Assembly (NCBI GenBank): GCA_965363675.1
Contig: CBDTTW010000081.1
Coordinates: 1-13,573, forward strand
Source: CBDTTW01 sp965363675
Lineage (GTDB): Bacteria; Bacteroidota; Rhodothermia; Rhodothermales; DASSAV01
DNA: 13,573 nt
Reading direction: 5' to 3'
The translations under genes were made by a program, and so were the position numbers. Each line of letters starts with the position of its first letter. The stretch's first letter is position 1. Of this stretch, positions 7,126-13,573 are shown piece after piece. The notes beneath the pieces were generated by a model. The model did no database searches. It worked only from the letters and a program-made list of their open reading frames with translations, and had not been told where the DNA came from.

Positions 7126-7255
7126 GGCCGCGCCGCCCGCAAAGCGCGCCACAATAAGTTGCCGTGCGCCGCAACCCCGGCCGCCGGGCGACGTAACGGT
7201 ATAACCAGCGACCCATCCGCGCCGCACGCCTGTTCCTCCTTAGCCCTGCCGCCCC

Positions 7256-8491
7256 GTGCGCACCTTCCTTTTCGAACTCCTTGAGGGTCTGAGCATCGCC
7301 GTGCGCGCCGTGAGCGTGCACAAGCTGCGCGCCACACTCACCACCCTCGGCATCATCATCGGCATTACGAGCGTGACGGCCATGGTCACGGTCATCAACG
7401 GCCTGGAGCGCAAGTTCGACGAGGACATGGCCGACCTGGGCGTCGATGTGCTCTACGTGGAGAAGTGGCCGTGGTTCGGCGGCCCCGGTTTCAAGTGGTG
7501 GGAGTACGTCAACCGCCCGCGCATCACGGCCGACCTCGTGCCGGCCATCGAGAAGCGCTCGCGGTACGCCCAGGCCGTCGCCCCGGTGGCCGAGACGCGC
7601 CGCAGCGTGCGCGCCGCCGGCCAAACGCTCACGGGCGTCAACATCGAAGCCTCGACGCCCGACTACGAGAAAATACATATCGTCCGGATCGCCGACGGGC
7701 GGTTCTACAACGAGTTCGACAACCGCACGGCCAACAACGTCGCCATCGTGGGGGCGCAGGTGGCCGAGATGCTTTTCCCGGCGCAAAACCCGCTCGGCAA
7801 GGAAATTCGCGTGGGCGGCCACCCGTTCCAGATCGTCGGGATCATGGAGCGCAAGGGCACCGGCCAGGACGGCAACTCGGTCGATAACCAGGTCAAGATT
7901 CCGTTCAACACGTTCAAGAACTTTTTCGGGGCCAGCTACCGGAGCGTGTCGATCCGGGTCAAGGTCGGCTCGGCCGATCAGCTTCTGGCGGCGCAGGACG
8001 AGCTGACAGGCATCCTGCGCGCCGCGCGCCGCCTCGACGCGCTCGAAGAGGATGACTTCGTCATCAACCAGCAGCAGACGCTCCGCGAGCAGATCGCGCC
8101 GGTGAAAACGGCCATCTACAGCGTAGGCATCTTCCTGACGGCGCTTTCGCTGCTCGTGGGCGGCATCGGCGTGATGAACATCATGTTCGTCTCGGTCAAG
8201 GAGCGCACCAAAGAGATCGGCATTCGCAAAGCCGTCGGGGCGCGGCGGCGGGCCATCCTGACGCAGTTCCTCATCGAAGCCATCATCGTGTGCCTGATCG
8301 GCGGGGCCATCGCCATCGCGCTCTCGGTCGGGCTGACGGCGCTCATCAGCATGGTGATGCCCGCCGTGCTCTCGGGCGGGGCCGTGCTGCTCGCCATCGG
8401 GATGTGCGTCGCCATCGGGCTGCTGTTCGGGCTGGCTCCGGCGTGGTCGGCCGCCAAGTCCGAGCCCATCGACGCGCTGCGCTACGAATAA
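7256..8491 (+). CDS. MacB/FtsX-type ABC transporter permease, first of a tandem pair
   Basis: The 411-residue membrane protein has the MacB/FtsX layout: a cytoplasmic N-terminal helix, membrane span 1 (about 28-48), a large periplasmic MacB-type core (about 50-280), and spans 2 to 4 (about 286-311, 338-366, 374-395). The stretch GGIGVMNIMFVSV followed by KERTKEIGIRKAVGARR (302-331) is the family signature, including the coupling helix that contacts the ATPase. LGKEIRVGGHPFQIVGI in the core is also typical. Such permeases do not form a transmembrane channel; they transmit ATPase motion to periplasmic partners, as in lipoprotein, peptide or macrolide export. The start is GTG at 7256; I saw no better one. 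It is followed 44 bases later by a paralogue, and no ATPase or membrane-fusion gene lies beside it. Confidence 0.93.
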   Translation: MRTFLFELLEGLSIAVRAVSVHKLRATLTTLGIIIGITSVTAMVTVINGLERKFDEDMADLGVDVLYVEKWPWFGGPGFKWWEYVNRPRITADLVPAIEKRSRYAQAVAPVAETRRSVRAAGQTLTGVNIEASTPDYEKIHIVRIADGRFYNEFDNRTANNVAIVGAQVAEMLFPAQNPLGKEIRVGGHPFQIVGIMERKGTGQDGNSVDNQVKIPFNTFKNFFGASYRSVSIRVKVGSADQLLAAQDELTGILRAARRLDALEEDDFVINQQQTLREQIAPVKTAIYSVGIFLTALSLLVGGIGVMNIMFVSVKERTKEIGIRKAVGARRRAILTQFLIEAIIVCLIGGAIAIALSVGLTALISMVMPAVLSGGAVLLAIGMCVAIGLLFGLAPAWSAAKSEPIDALRYE

Positions 8492-8535
8492 CCCGGCGCG
8501 CCTCGGCGCTGACCCAGACGTTTTCCGAATAGCAC

Positions 8536-9762
8536 ATGGGATTCTACGAAGCTCTCCGCTCCGCGCTCAGCTCGCTCCGGGCCAACAAGCTGCGCTCCGC
8601 CCTAACCCTGCTCGGCATGGTGATCGGCGTGTTCGCCATCATCTCGTCGGTCACGGCGGTGGCTGTCATCGAGGTGTACTTCCAGGAGTCGCTTCAACTG
8701 ATGGGCGCCTCGACGTTCTCGGTGACGCGCTACCCCTCGATCAATTTCGGTGAGGAGCGGGACCGCAACCGCCGCCGCCTGACGTACGCGCAGATGGTCG
8801 AACTAGAGCGCCGCATCTCGATGCCGCTCACGATCAGCCCGGAGGACTTCATCACGATTTCGTCGGTGCGCTACGGCGACCGCCAGACCGAGCCGAACGT
8901 CGAGCTCTTGGGGTCCAACGAAAACTACCTGCTTAATTTCGGCTTCGACCTGGCCGAGGGGCGCGGCCTGACGCCGCAGGACGTGCAGTACAGCCGCAGC
9001 GTGTGCCTGATCGGCTCGGAGCTGGCGACGTTCCTGTTCAGGAACGAGCAGCCGCTGGGCAAGGAAATCCGCATCGGCGGGCGCCGCTTTCAGGTGGTGG
9101 GCGTGCTGGGCAAGAAGGGCAGCTTCCTGGGTTTCAGCCTCGACAACCGCGTGGTGGCGCCCATCACGACGCTCTACAACAAGTGGGGTATGGGCTGGGA
9201 CCAGAACCTCAACTTGATCAGCGTGCGCGCGCGCAACCCGCGCGAGATTCCGGCGGCCATGGAGCACGTCATCGGCCACATGCGCGTCATCCGCAAGGTC
9301 AAGCCGGGTCAGGACAACGACTTCGATATCGAGACGAACAACTCGCTGCAAGGCTCCTTCGACGCCTTCACGGGCACGCTCACGATGGCGGGCGCCGGCA
9401 TCGGGCTGATTTCGCTGCTGGCGGCCGGCATCGGCATCATGAACATCATGCTCGTTTCGGTTACGGAGCGCACGCGCGAGATCGGCATCCGGAAGTCGGT
9501 GGGCGCGCGCCGCAAGGACATCCGGCGCCAGTTCCTGCTCGAAGCGTTTTTCCTGTGCCAGATCGGCGGCGTGCTCGGCATCCTGCTCGGTGGGCTTTTC
9601 GGCAACCTGACGGCGTATTACTTCGAGATATCGGCCGCCTTCCCGGTGGGCTGGGCCGTCGCCGGGCTGGTCATGGTGACGTTCGTAGCGCTCGTGTTCG
9701 GCGTGTATCCGGCTTCGAAGGCGGCCGCCCTGAGCCCTATCGAGTCGCTGCGGCACGAGTAG
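8536..9762 (+). CDS. MacB/FtsX-type ABC transporter permease, second of a tandem pair
   Basis: The 408-residue protein is a paralogue of the upstream permease, with the same plan: span 1 (about 21-46), periplasmic core (about 50-278), spans 2 to 4 (about 283-308, 334-361, 370-392). The signature AAGIGIMNIMLVSV then TERTREIGIRKSVGARRKDI (296-329) is intact, and LGKEIRIGGRRFQVVGV matches the corresponding core segment of the first copy. The periplasmic parts otherwise differ, which suggests a heterodimer rather than a recent duplication. The two genes are 44 bases apart on one strand and almost certainly form one transcript, ending at the hairpin near 9810-9833. The ATG at 8536 matches the expected family N-terminus; there is no Shine-Dalgarno. 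Confidence 0.94.
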   Translation: MGFYEALRSALSSLRANKLRSALTLLGMVIGVFAIISSVTAVAVIEVYFQESLQLMGASTFSVTRYPSINFGEERDRNRRRLTYAQMVELERRISMPLTISPEDFITISSVRYGDRQTEPNVELLGSNENYLLNFGFDLAEGRGLTPQDVQYSRSVCLIGSELATFLFRNEQPLGKEIRIGGRRFQVVGVLGKKGSFLGFSLDNRVVAPITTLYNKWGMGWDQNLNLISVRARNPREIPAAMEHVIGHMRVIRKVKPGQDNDFDIETNNSLQGSFDAFTGTLTMAGAGIGLISLLAAGIGIMNIMLVSVTERTREIGIRKSVGARRKDIRRQFLLEAFFLCQIGGVLGILLGGLFGNLTAYYFEISAAFPVGWAVAGLVMVTFVALVFGVYPASKAAALSPIESLRHE

Positions 9763-9809
9763 GCGGCCAAGGGAAGGATTGGTTAAAAGCGCGCACAGCC
9801 GCCCCGGGG

Positions 9810-9833
9810 CGGGCGCGGACGCCCGGCTTTTGT
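9810..9833 (+). terminator. Intrinsic terminator of the permease operon
   Basis: The stem CGGGCG (9810-9815) and CGCCCG (9820-9825) closes a four-base loop CGGA and is followed by GCTTTTGTT, the classic hairpin and T-run. It lies 47 bases after the second permease stop. A perfect 14-bp palindrome, CCGCCCCGGGGCGG (9799-9812), overlaps its left arm and could form an alternative fold. Confidence 0.6.
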
Positions 9834-9873
9834 TAGTTTAGGCCGCTTCCCACCCGACGCCCCGCACGCGCCC

Positions 9874-10581
9874 ATGACCGATTCGCAAATCTCCGCCGCC
9901 AAACGCGCCGCCGGCGAAGCCGCCGCCGCGCTCGTCGAGGACGGCATGCGCGTCGGGCTGGGCACCGGCTCGACGACGGCCTTCGCCCTCGAAGCGCTGG
10001 GCCGGCGCGTGCGCGAGGAGGGCTTGCGCATCGTGGGGGCGCCGACTTCCTTCGACGCCGAGCGCCTGGCGCGGCGCCACGGCATCCCGCTGGCGACCCT
10101 CTCCGAAATCGAAGGCTTCGACATTGCCCTCGACGGGGCCGACGAGGTGGACCCGCGCCTCAACCTCATCAAAGGCCGGGGCGCCGCGCTCACCCGCGAA
10201 AAGGTCATCGCAGCGCTCGCGCAGCGCTTCGTCGTGCTCGTGGACGCCTCGAAGCTCTCGCCGCGCCTGGGCCTGAAAATGCCGCTGCCCATCGAAGTGC
10301 TGCCGATGGCCGCCGAGCCGATCTGCCGCGCCCTGAAGCGCCTCGGGGGCGAGCCCGAGCTGCGCATGGGCGTGCGCAAGGACGGCCCGGTCGTGACGGA
10401 TCAGGGTTTCTGGATCGTGGACTGCCGGTTCGAGGACATGGCGGACCTCGCCGCGCTCGGGGCCGCCGTCCGGGCTCTCCCCGGGGTGCTGGAGCACGGG
10501 CTGTTCCTCGGCATGGCGACCGACCTGATCGTGGGCGAGGAGGACGGCGCCATCCGCCGCCGGACGCGCCCTGCGCCCTGA
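9874..10581 (+). CDS. rpiA: Ribose-5-phosphate isomerase A
   Basis: RpiA interconverts ribose 5-phosphate and ribulose 5-phosphate in the non-oxidative pentose phosphate pathway, in the cytoplasm. The 235-residue sequence shows the phosphate-binding loop GLGTGSTTAFAL (28-39), the active-site DGADEVDP (87-94) and KGRGAALTREK (100-110). D87, D90, K100 and E109 align with E. coli D81, D84, K94 and E103, a constant offset of six. GVRKDGPVVTDQGFWIVDC and a GVLEHGLFLGMATDLIVG segment complete the C-terminal half. Length is slightly above the usual 220 or so because of a longer tail. A TAGTTTAG at 9834-9841, directly after the preceding terminator, resembles a -7 box but has no TTG partner. A strong hairpin starts two bases after the stop. 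Confidence 0.97.
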   Translation: MTDSQISAAKRAAGEAAAALVEDGMRVGLGTGSTTAFALEALGRRVREEGLRIVGAPTSFDAERLARRHGIPLATLSEIEGFDIALDGADEVDPRLNLIKGRGAALTREKVIAALAQRFVVLVDASKLSPRLGLKMPLPIEVLPMAAEPICRALKRLGGEPELRMGVRKDGPVVTDQGFWIVDCRFEDMADLAALGAAVRALPGVLEHGLFLGMATDLIVGEEDGAIRRRTRPAP

Positions 10582-10582
10582 A

Positions 10583-10613
10583 AAAAGCCGCCCCGAGCTT
10601 CGGAGCGGCTTTT
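10583..10613. terminator. Bidirectional intrinsic terminator between convergent rpiA and the tonB-like gene
   Basis: AAAAGCCGC (10583-10591) pairs perfectly with GCGGCTTTT (10605-10613). After one C-A mismatch, CCGA (10593-10596) pairs with TCGG (10600-10603) around the three-base loop GCT. The A-run and T-run make it work on both strands. It begins two bases after the rpiA stop and lies 19 bases from the stop of the tonB-like gene coming from the other side. Confidence 0.9.
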
Positions 10614-10632
10614 CGGAGTTTATGCGGCCGCG

Positions 10633-11280
10633 CTACTTCAGCTTGAACATAATCGGGAGAGCCATTTTGACGCGCACCTCCTCGCCGCGCTGGCGGCCCG
10701 GGTCGAAGTAAAGCGAGCGCACGGCGCTTACGGCGGCCTGGTCGAGTTCGGGGCCGATGCCCTGCACGACGCGCGGCTCGGTGACGTTGCCGCGCTCGTC
10801 CACGACGAACTCGACGACGACGCGCCCGTGCAAACCTTTCTTACGCGCCGCGTCCGGGTAGCGGATGGCGTTGGCAACGGCTTCCGGGCCGCCGATGACT
10901 TCGGGCATCTCCTCGACGATCACGAACGTCTGGTTCTCGGCGGCCGAGGGCGCCCACGCGGCTTTCTTGACGGCGGACTGCACGGCTTTTGTAGCGGCTA
11001 TCGCCTTTTTGACGGGCGCCTTGGCGGCGAGCGGAACCTTGACGGCGGGGGTTTCAGGCTGCGCAGCGGCGCTTGCCGTGGAAGCGGCGGCGGGGGCGGC
11101 GGCTTCTGCGGCGGGAGCCGGGGCGATCCGTTCCGAGGCGGCGCGCGCGCGCGTCGGGCGAGCTTCGCCGGCGCGCAGGTCGATGCTGTAAAGCGCGGCG
11201 ATGCCGGCCATGAGAGCGATCATGATGAGGTGCAGCCAGAAAAGACCCTGCGGGCGGGCCGTCGTTTTGGTTTTCATCAT
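10633..11280 (-). CDS. TonB-family energy transducer
   Basis: The 215-residue protein has a short basic N-terminus (MMKTKTTARPQG) and one membrane anchor (LFWLHLIMIALMAGIAALYS, about 13-32). An Ala/Pro/Lys-rich periplasmic linker spans about 38-115. The TonB C-terminal domain (about 118-215) contains FVIVEEMPEVIGGPEA, IRYPDAARKKGLHGRVVVEF, VDERGNV and the closing PGRQRGEEVRVKMALPI strand. Proteins of this type transmit proton-motive force from ExbB-ExbD to outer-membrane TonB-dependent receptors. No exbB, exbD or receptor gene is present nearby, so its partners are unknown and it may be a second, non-transport TonB paralogue. Starts at 11280 and 11277 are both possible; neither has a Shine-Dalgarno. 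It converges with rpiA. Confidence 0.92.
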   Translation of the reverse strand: MMKTKTTARPQGLFWLHLIMIALMAGIAALYSIDLRAGEARPTRARAASERIAPAPAAEAAAPAAASTASAAAQPETPAVKVPLAAKAPVKKAIAATKAVQSAVKKAAWAPSAAENQTFVIVEEMPEVIGGPEAVANAIRYPDAARKKGLHGRVVVEFVVDERGNVTEPRVVQGIGPELDQAAVSAVRSLYFDPGRQRGEEVRVKMALPIMFKLK

Positions 11281-11441
11281 GGTGCAGACAGGCTGAGGGT
11301 GGGTGAAATCGTTGTAAAAATATCTTATAGGCTTAATAATTATAAGGTTACGCTCTTACACCCAAGGCCAAGCCATGTTCCGGGGCAGAAGGTGTTTTCG
11401 GGAGACGCGCCCTCCGGCGGCGCGCGTTCAGGGCCTCGGCT
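11281..11441 (-). promoter_or_regulatory. AT-rich upstream region with candidate promoter of the tonB-like gene
   Basis: The 161-base gap holds a strongly AT-rich island (about 11312-11350) in otherwise GC-rich DNA. On the minus strand it contains TATAAT (11344-11339) with TTGGGT 15 bases upstream, and a TATTTTTA that resembles the Bacteroidota -7 box. I cannot decide which is used. A GC-rich hairpin-like sequence just after the vanZ stop lacks a T-run and is not called a terminator. Confidence 0.4.
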
Positions 11442-11801
11442 TCAGGGCTGCGGCGGCGCGGGCGGGCGCCAGGCGGCTGCGGCGGCCAGCCCGGCAAGCA
11501 GCCCGGCGGCGTCGGCGAGCAGATCCAGCAGCTCGGCGGAGCGGCCGATGGGCAGCAGGTATTGCAGCGCCTCCGTCAGAGCGCCGTAGGCCAGCCCCGC
11601 CGCCAGCACGCGCCGGGATGCGCCGGGGCGCGCGCCCCATGCGCGCTTCCAGAGGAGGGCCAGCACCAGAAACAGGACGAAATGCACGCCCTTATCCAGC
11701 CCCACGATGCCGCCGGGGGGCGCGGGGATGTGGGGCATCAGCAGCGCCGCCGTGACCAGAAGCAGCCATAGGGCGGCCGGGCGCAGAGGGTTCCGGAGCA
11801 T
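11442..11801 (-). CDS. VanZ-like family small membrane protein
   Basis: The 119-residue protein is mostly hydrophobic, with about four spans: LWLLLVTAALLMP, HFVLFLVLALLW, VLAAGLAYGALTEALQYL and LLADAAGLLAGLAAAAAW. The DKGVHFVLFLVLALLW segment, the E-A-L-Q-Y-L-L-P turn and the RSAELLDLLADAAGLLAG segment are the conserved pattern of the VanZ-like family. VanZ itself gives low-level teicoplanin resistance, but most family members, including short ones like this, have no known role, so resistance should not be assumed. The ATG at 11801 shares its A with the final base of the nnr stop (TGATG), which implies translational coupling to nnr. The same frame is open further upstream inside nnr, but that part is an Arg-rich shadow. 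Confidence 0.85.
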   Translation of the reverse strand: MLRNPLRPAALWLLLVTAALLMPHIPAPPGGIVGLDKGVHFVLFLVLALLWKRAWGARPGASRRVLAAGLAYGALTEALQYLLPIGRSAELLDLLADAAGLLAGLAAAAAWRPPAPPQP

Positions 11802-13423
11802 CAGGCGAGCAGGCTTCCGAGGACGCCGGGCGTACGGCCGAGCAGGTCGGTCGCGAGCATGGCCGGGGCGCCGTGCTCGGCTACGAAGCGGTCGGCGGCG
11901 GCCCCCCCGACGTAGAGGGCGCACACGGCCGCCTCGAACGGGGCCAGGCCCTGGGCGAGCAGTCCGGCGCACATGCCGGCGAGGATGTCGCCCGTGCCCG
12001 CCGTGGCGAGGGCGGGGCCGCCGGTAGGGTTGAGCGCTACGCGGCCGTCAGGGGCCGCAACCAGGCTGGGCAGCCCCTTGAGCACGAGCACGCAGTTCCA
12101 GGCGTGCGCGTAGCGGCGGGCTACGCCGAGGCGGTGCGTCAGGTCCACCTCCTCCCCCGCGAGGCGGCTGAACTCGCCGGCGTGCGGCGTCAGGACCCAC
12201 CGCCCCCCGGCGGCGCGGGCGAGCCCATCGGTGTGTCCGGCAAGCGCCCCGAGGCCGTCGGCATCGACGACGACGGGGCGCTCGCCGGCGGCCCCGAGCA
12301 GGCGACGCACGAAGTCGTGGGTGGAGGCCGCGCGCCCGATGCCGCAGCCGACGAGCAGGGCGCGGGCCTGCTCCAGGCGCGACCCCAGGGCCTTCAGCGC
12401 CCCCTCGGCCTCGATGCCGCCGTCGGGAGCCTCGGGCAGGCCGAGGGTCATCACCTCGGTGAACTTGTGCGCCAGCACCGGCTGCACGCGCTCCTGGCAG
12501 GCGCAAACCACCGCCCCCGCCCCGATGCGCGCGGCGGCCTCGGAGGCCATGACCGGCGCCCCGGTGAGCCCGGGGGCCCCGGCGGCCACGAGCGCCATCC
12601 CGACGCTGTACTTGTGCGCGTGCGCTCCCCGGCGCGGCAAGAGGCGGCCTATGGCCTCGGGCGTCGGCAGCCACGCGCACCCCTCCGGATGCGCCGCTGC
12701 GGCGCGCTCCAGGATGAAGCGCGGGATGCCGATGTCGGCCAGGGCGAGGCGCCCGGCGGCTTCGGGGCCGTCGCTCAGGTAGAGGCCCGGCTTGGGAGCG
12801 GCCAGCGTCACCGTGAGCGCCGCGCGCACGGCGACCCCGCAGGCGGCGCCCGTATCGCTGTGCAGCCCCGAGGGCATATCGACCGCCACGACGGGGGCCG
12901 CGCGCGCTGAGAGCCACCCGACGAGCCGGGCCGCCGGGCCTTCGAGCGGCGCCCGCACGCCCGTGCCGAGCAAAGCGTCTACGTAGAGGTCGGCGGCTTC
13001 CAGCGGGGCCAGGTCCATGCCGTCGGCGTAGCGCACGAGGCGCTCCGAGGCTCCGGCCTCGCGGAGGACGGCCTCCAGCAGGCGGCGATTGCGGCGGGCG
13101 CCCTCCGAGAGCGCCGCGTCCTCGCCGAGCCCGAGCGCGCGCACGTCGGCGCCGTGGGCGTGCAGCGCGCGCGCGATCACGTAGCCGTCGCCGCCGTTGT
13201 TGCCCTTGCCGCAGCAGACGACGATGCGCCGCCCCGCTACAGGGCCGAATGCTTCGGTGATGCGGGCGGCCACGGCGCGCCCGGCCGACTCCATGAGGAG
13301 GGCGGCGCCGAGGCCGAACGTCTCGGAGGTGTAGGCGTCGGCCCAGCGCATGGCCTCGGCCGAGAGCAGGGGCGTCAGGAGCGGCAGCACGCCGTTCCAG
13401 TCGGCGCGGGGCGAAGCGGGCAT
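11801..13423 (-). CDS. nnr: Bifunctional NAD(P)HX epimerase / ADP-dependent NAD(P)HX dehydratase
   Basis: The 540-residue enzyme repairs hydrated NADH and NADPH (NAD(P)HX). The N-terminal YjeF domain (about 15-245) interconverts R and S epimers; it carries LLMESAGRA (42-50), CGKGNNGGDGYVIARAL (71-87), VDALLGTG (148-155) and AVDMPSGLHSD (180-190, with D182 a likely catalytic residue). The C-terminal carbohydrate-kinase-like domain (about 255-535) dehydrates the S form using ADP. It shows AHKYSVGMALVAAGAPGLTG, VVVDADGL (384-391), LTPHAGEFSRLAG (411-423), VLKGLPSLVAAPDGR and ATAGTGDILAG (473-483, with the general-base aspartate D479). E. coli Nnr is about 515 residues and fused in the same order. 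The first dozen residues are poorly conserved; GTG at codon 12 is an alternative start. It lies 11 bases after an upstream gene and overlaps vanZ by one base. Confidence 0.96.
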   Translation of the reverse strand: MPASPRADWNGVLPLLTPLLSAEAMRWADAYTSETFGLGAALLMESAGRAVAARITEAFGPVAGRRIVVCCGKGNNGGDGYVIARALHAHGADVRALGLGEDAALSEGARRNRRLLEAVLREAGASERLVRYADGMDLAPLEAADLYVDALLGTGVRAPLEGPAARLVGWLSARAAPVVAVDMPSGLHSDTGAACGVAVRAALTVTLAAPKPGLYLSDGPEAAGRLALADIGIPRFILERAAAAHPEGCAWLPTPEAIGRLLPRRGAHAHKYSVGMALVAAGAPGLTGAPVMASEAAARIGAGAVVCACQERVQPVLAHKFTEVMTLGLPEAPDGGIEAEGALKALGSRLEQARALLVGCGIGRAASTHDFVRRLLGAAGERPVVVDADGLGALAGHTDGLARAAGGRWVLTPHAGEFSRLAGEEVDLTHRLGVARRYAHAWNCVLVLKGLPSLVAAPDGRVALNPTGGPALATAGTGDILAGMCAGLLAQGLAPFEAAVCALYVGGAAADRFVAEHGAPAMLATDLLGRTPGVLGSLLA

Positions 13424-13434
13424 GGCGGTCGGCG

Positions 13435-13573
13435 TCAGGGGGTGATCGGGGGCAGGCGGAGCGTGTCGGCAAGCTGCGTTTCAAAGCGCGGGCGCACGCG
13501 CACCGAATCGACGCTCCAGGCGAGGGGCTCGGCGCGCCGGTACGGGACGAGCGCGCCGGGGTTCCAGCGGCGG
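13435..13573 (-). CDS. Unidentified protein, C-terminal 45 codons only
   Basis: An open frame enters from the right edge and ends at TGA (13437-13435), 11 bases before nnr on the same strand. The readable tail contains RRWNPGALVPYRRAEPL, SVDSVRVRPRFETQLADTLR and ends LPPITP. There is no hydrophobic span and no motif that I recognise. The close spacing to nnr suggests one operon. The alternative is that this is non-coding leader that happens to be open, which is easy in GC-rich DNA over 45 codons. Confidence 0.5.
   Translation of the reverse strand, partial: RRWNPGALVPYRRAEPLAWSVDSVRVRPRFETQLADTLRLPPITP

Noticed and set aside
8803..9756. A minus-strand open frame of 317 codons opposite the second permease.
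   Set aside because: Composition is His/Arg/Ala/Asp-rich as expected from antisense GC-rich DNA; the permease frame has membrane spans and the family signature.
10171..10203. KGRGAA in RpiA where E. coli has KGGGAA.
   Set aside because: As I recall, arginine at this position occurs in other RpiA proteins, and all catalytic residues are present, so it is not a sign of lost function.
11143..11156. A short GC-dinucleotide run inside the tonB-like linker.
   Set aside because: It lies in a low-complexity Ala/Arg-coding part of a gene and is short. No separate role is supported.
12048..13484. A 478-codon minus-strand frame overlapping nnr.
   Set aside because: It is the shifted frame of nnr: Arg-rich, repetitive and without motifs.

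Overview
The window is about 13.6 kb of very GC-rich bacterial chromosome. It most likely comes from the Rhodothermota/Bacteroidota side of the tree, for example a Rhodothermales-type organism; this assignment is an inference. Supporting signs are a ParA-ParB-DUF5683 gene order of the kind known from that group, a Bacteroidota-style TonB transducer with a VEEMPEVIGG lead-in to its C-terminal domain, an acyl-CoA:amino-acid synthase start of the serine palmitoyltransferase type, almost no Shine-Dalgarno sequences before start codons, and candidate promoters resembling TTG-N19-21-TAnnTTTG. I see no insertion sequence, prophage, CRISPR array, tRNA or rRNA. The content is chromosomal housekeeping plus envelope genes.

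Layout. (1) Positions 1-1615, minus strand: an MJ1255-type glycosyltransferase followed by the 5' end of a PLP-dependent serine palmitoyltransferase-like gene that runs off the left edge. (2) Positions 1819-4306, minus strand: parA, parB and a DUF5683 membrane protein, apparently one operon. The parA leader holds a head-to-tail 21-bp repeat. (3) Positions 4557-9762, plus strand: a UvrD/PcrA-like helicase diverging from parA, a GNAT acetyltransferase, then two tandem MacB/FtsX-type ABC permeases with no ATPase gene beside them, ending in a hairpin terminator. (4) Positions 9874-10581, plus strand: rpiA. It converges with a TonB-family gene (10633-11280, minus), and a single symmetric hairpin lies between them. 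(5) Positions 11442-13573, minus strand: the 3' end of an unidentified gene, the bifunctional NAD(P)HX repair enzyme Nnr, and a VanZ-like membrane protein whose start overlaps the nnr stop.

How the parts relate. ParA and ParB drive chromosome segregation, and the co-transcribed DUF5683 protein is a membrane protein of unknown role. The left-hand pair may belong to sphingoid or sulfonolipid (capnine-like) synthesis and glycosylation, but only the first 115 residues of the PLP enzyme are present. The two permeases probably form a heterodimer served by an ATPase encoded elsewhere. RpiA (pentose phosphate pathway) and Nnr (repair of damaged NAD(P)H) are stand-alone metabolic functions.

No clearly new biological system is present. 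The points most worth checking are the tandem 21-bp repeat in front of parA, the lipid-synthase/glycosyltransferase pairing, and the ATPase-less permease pair.
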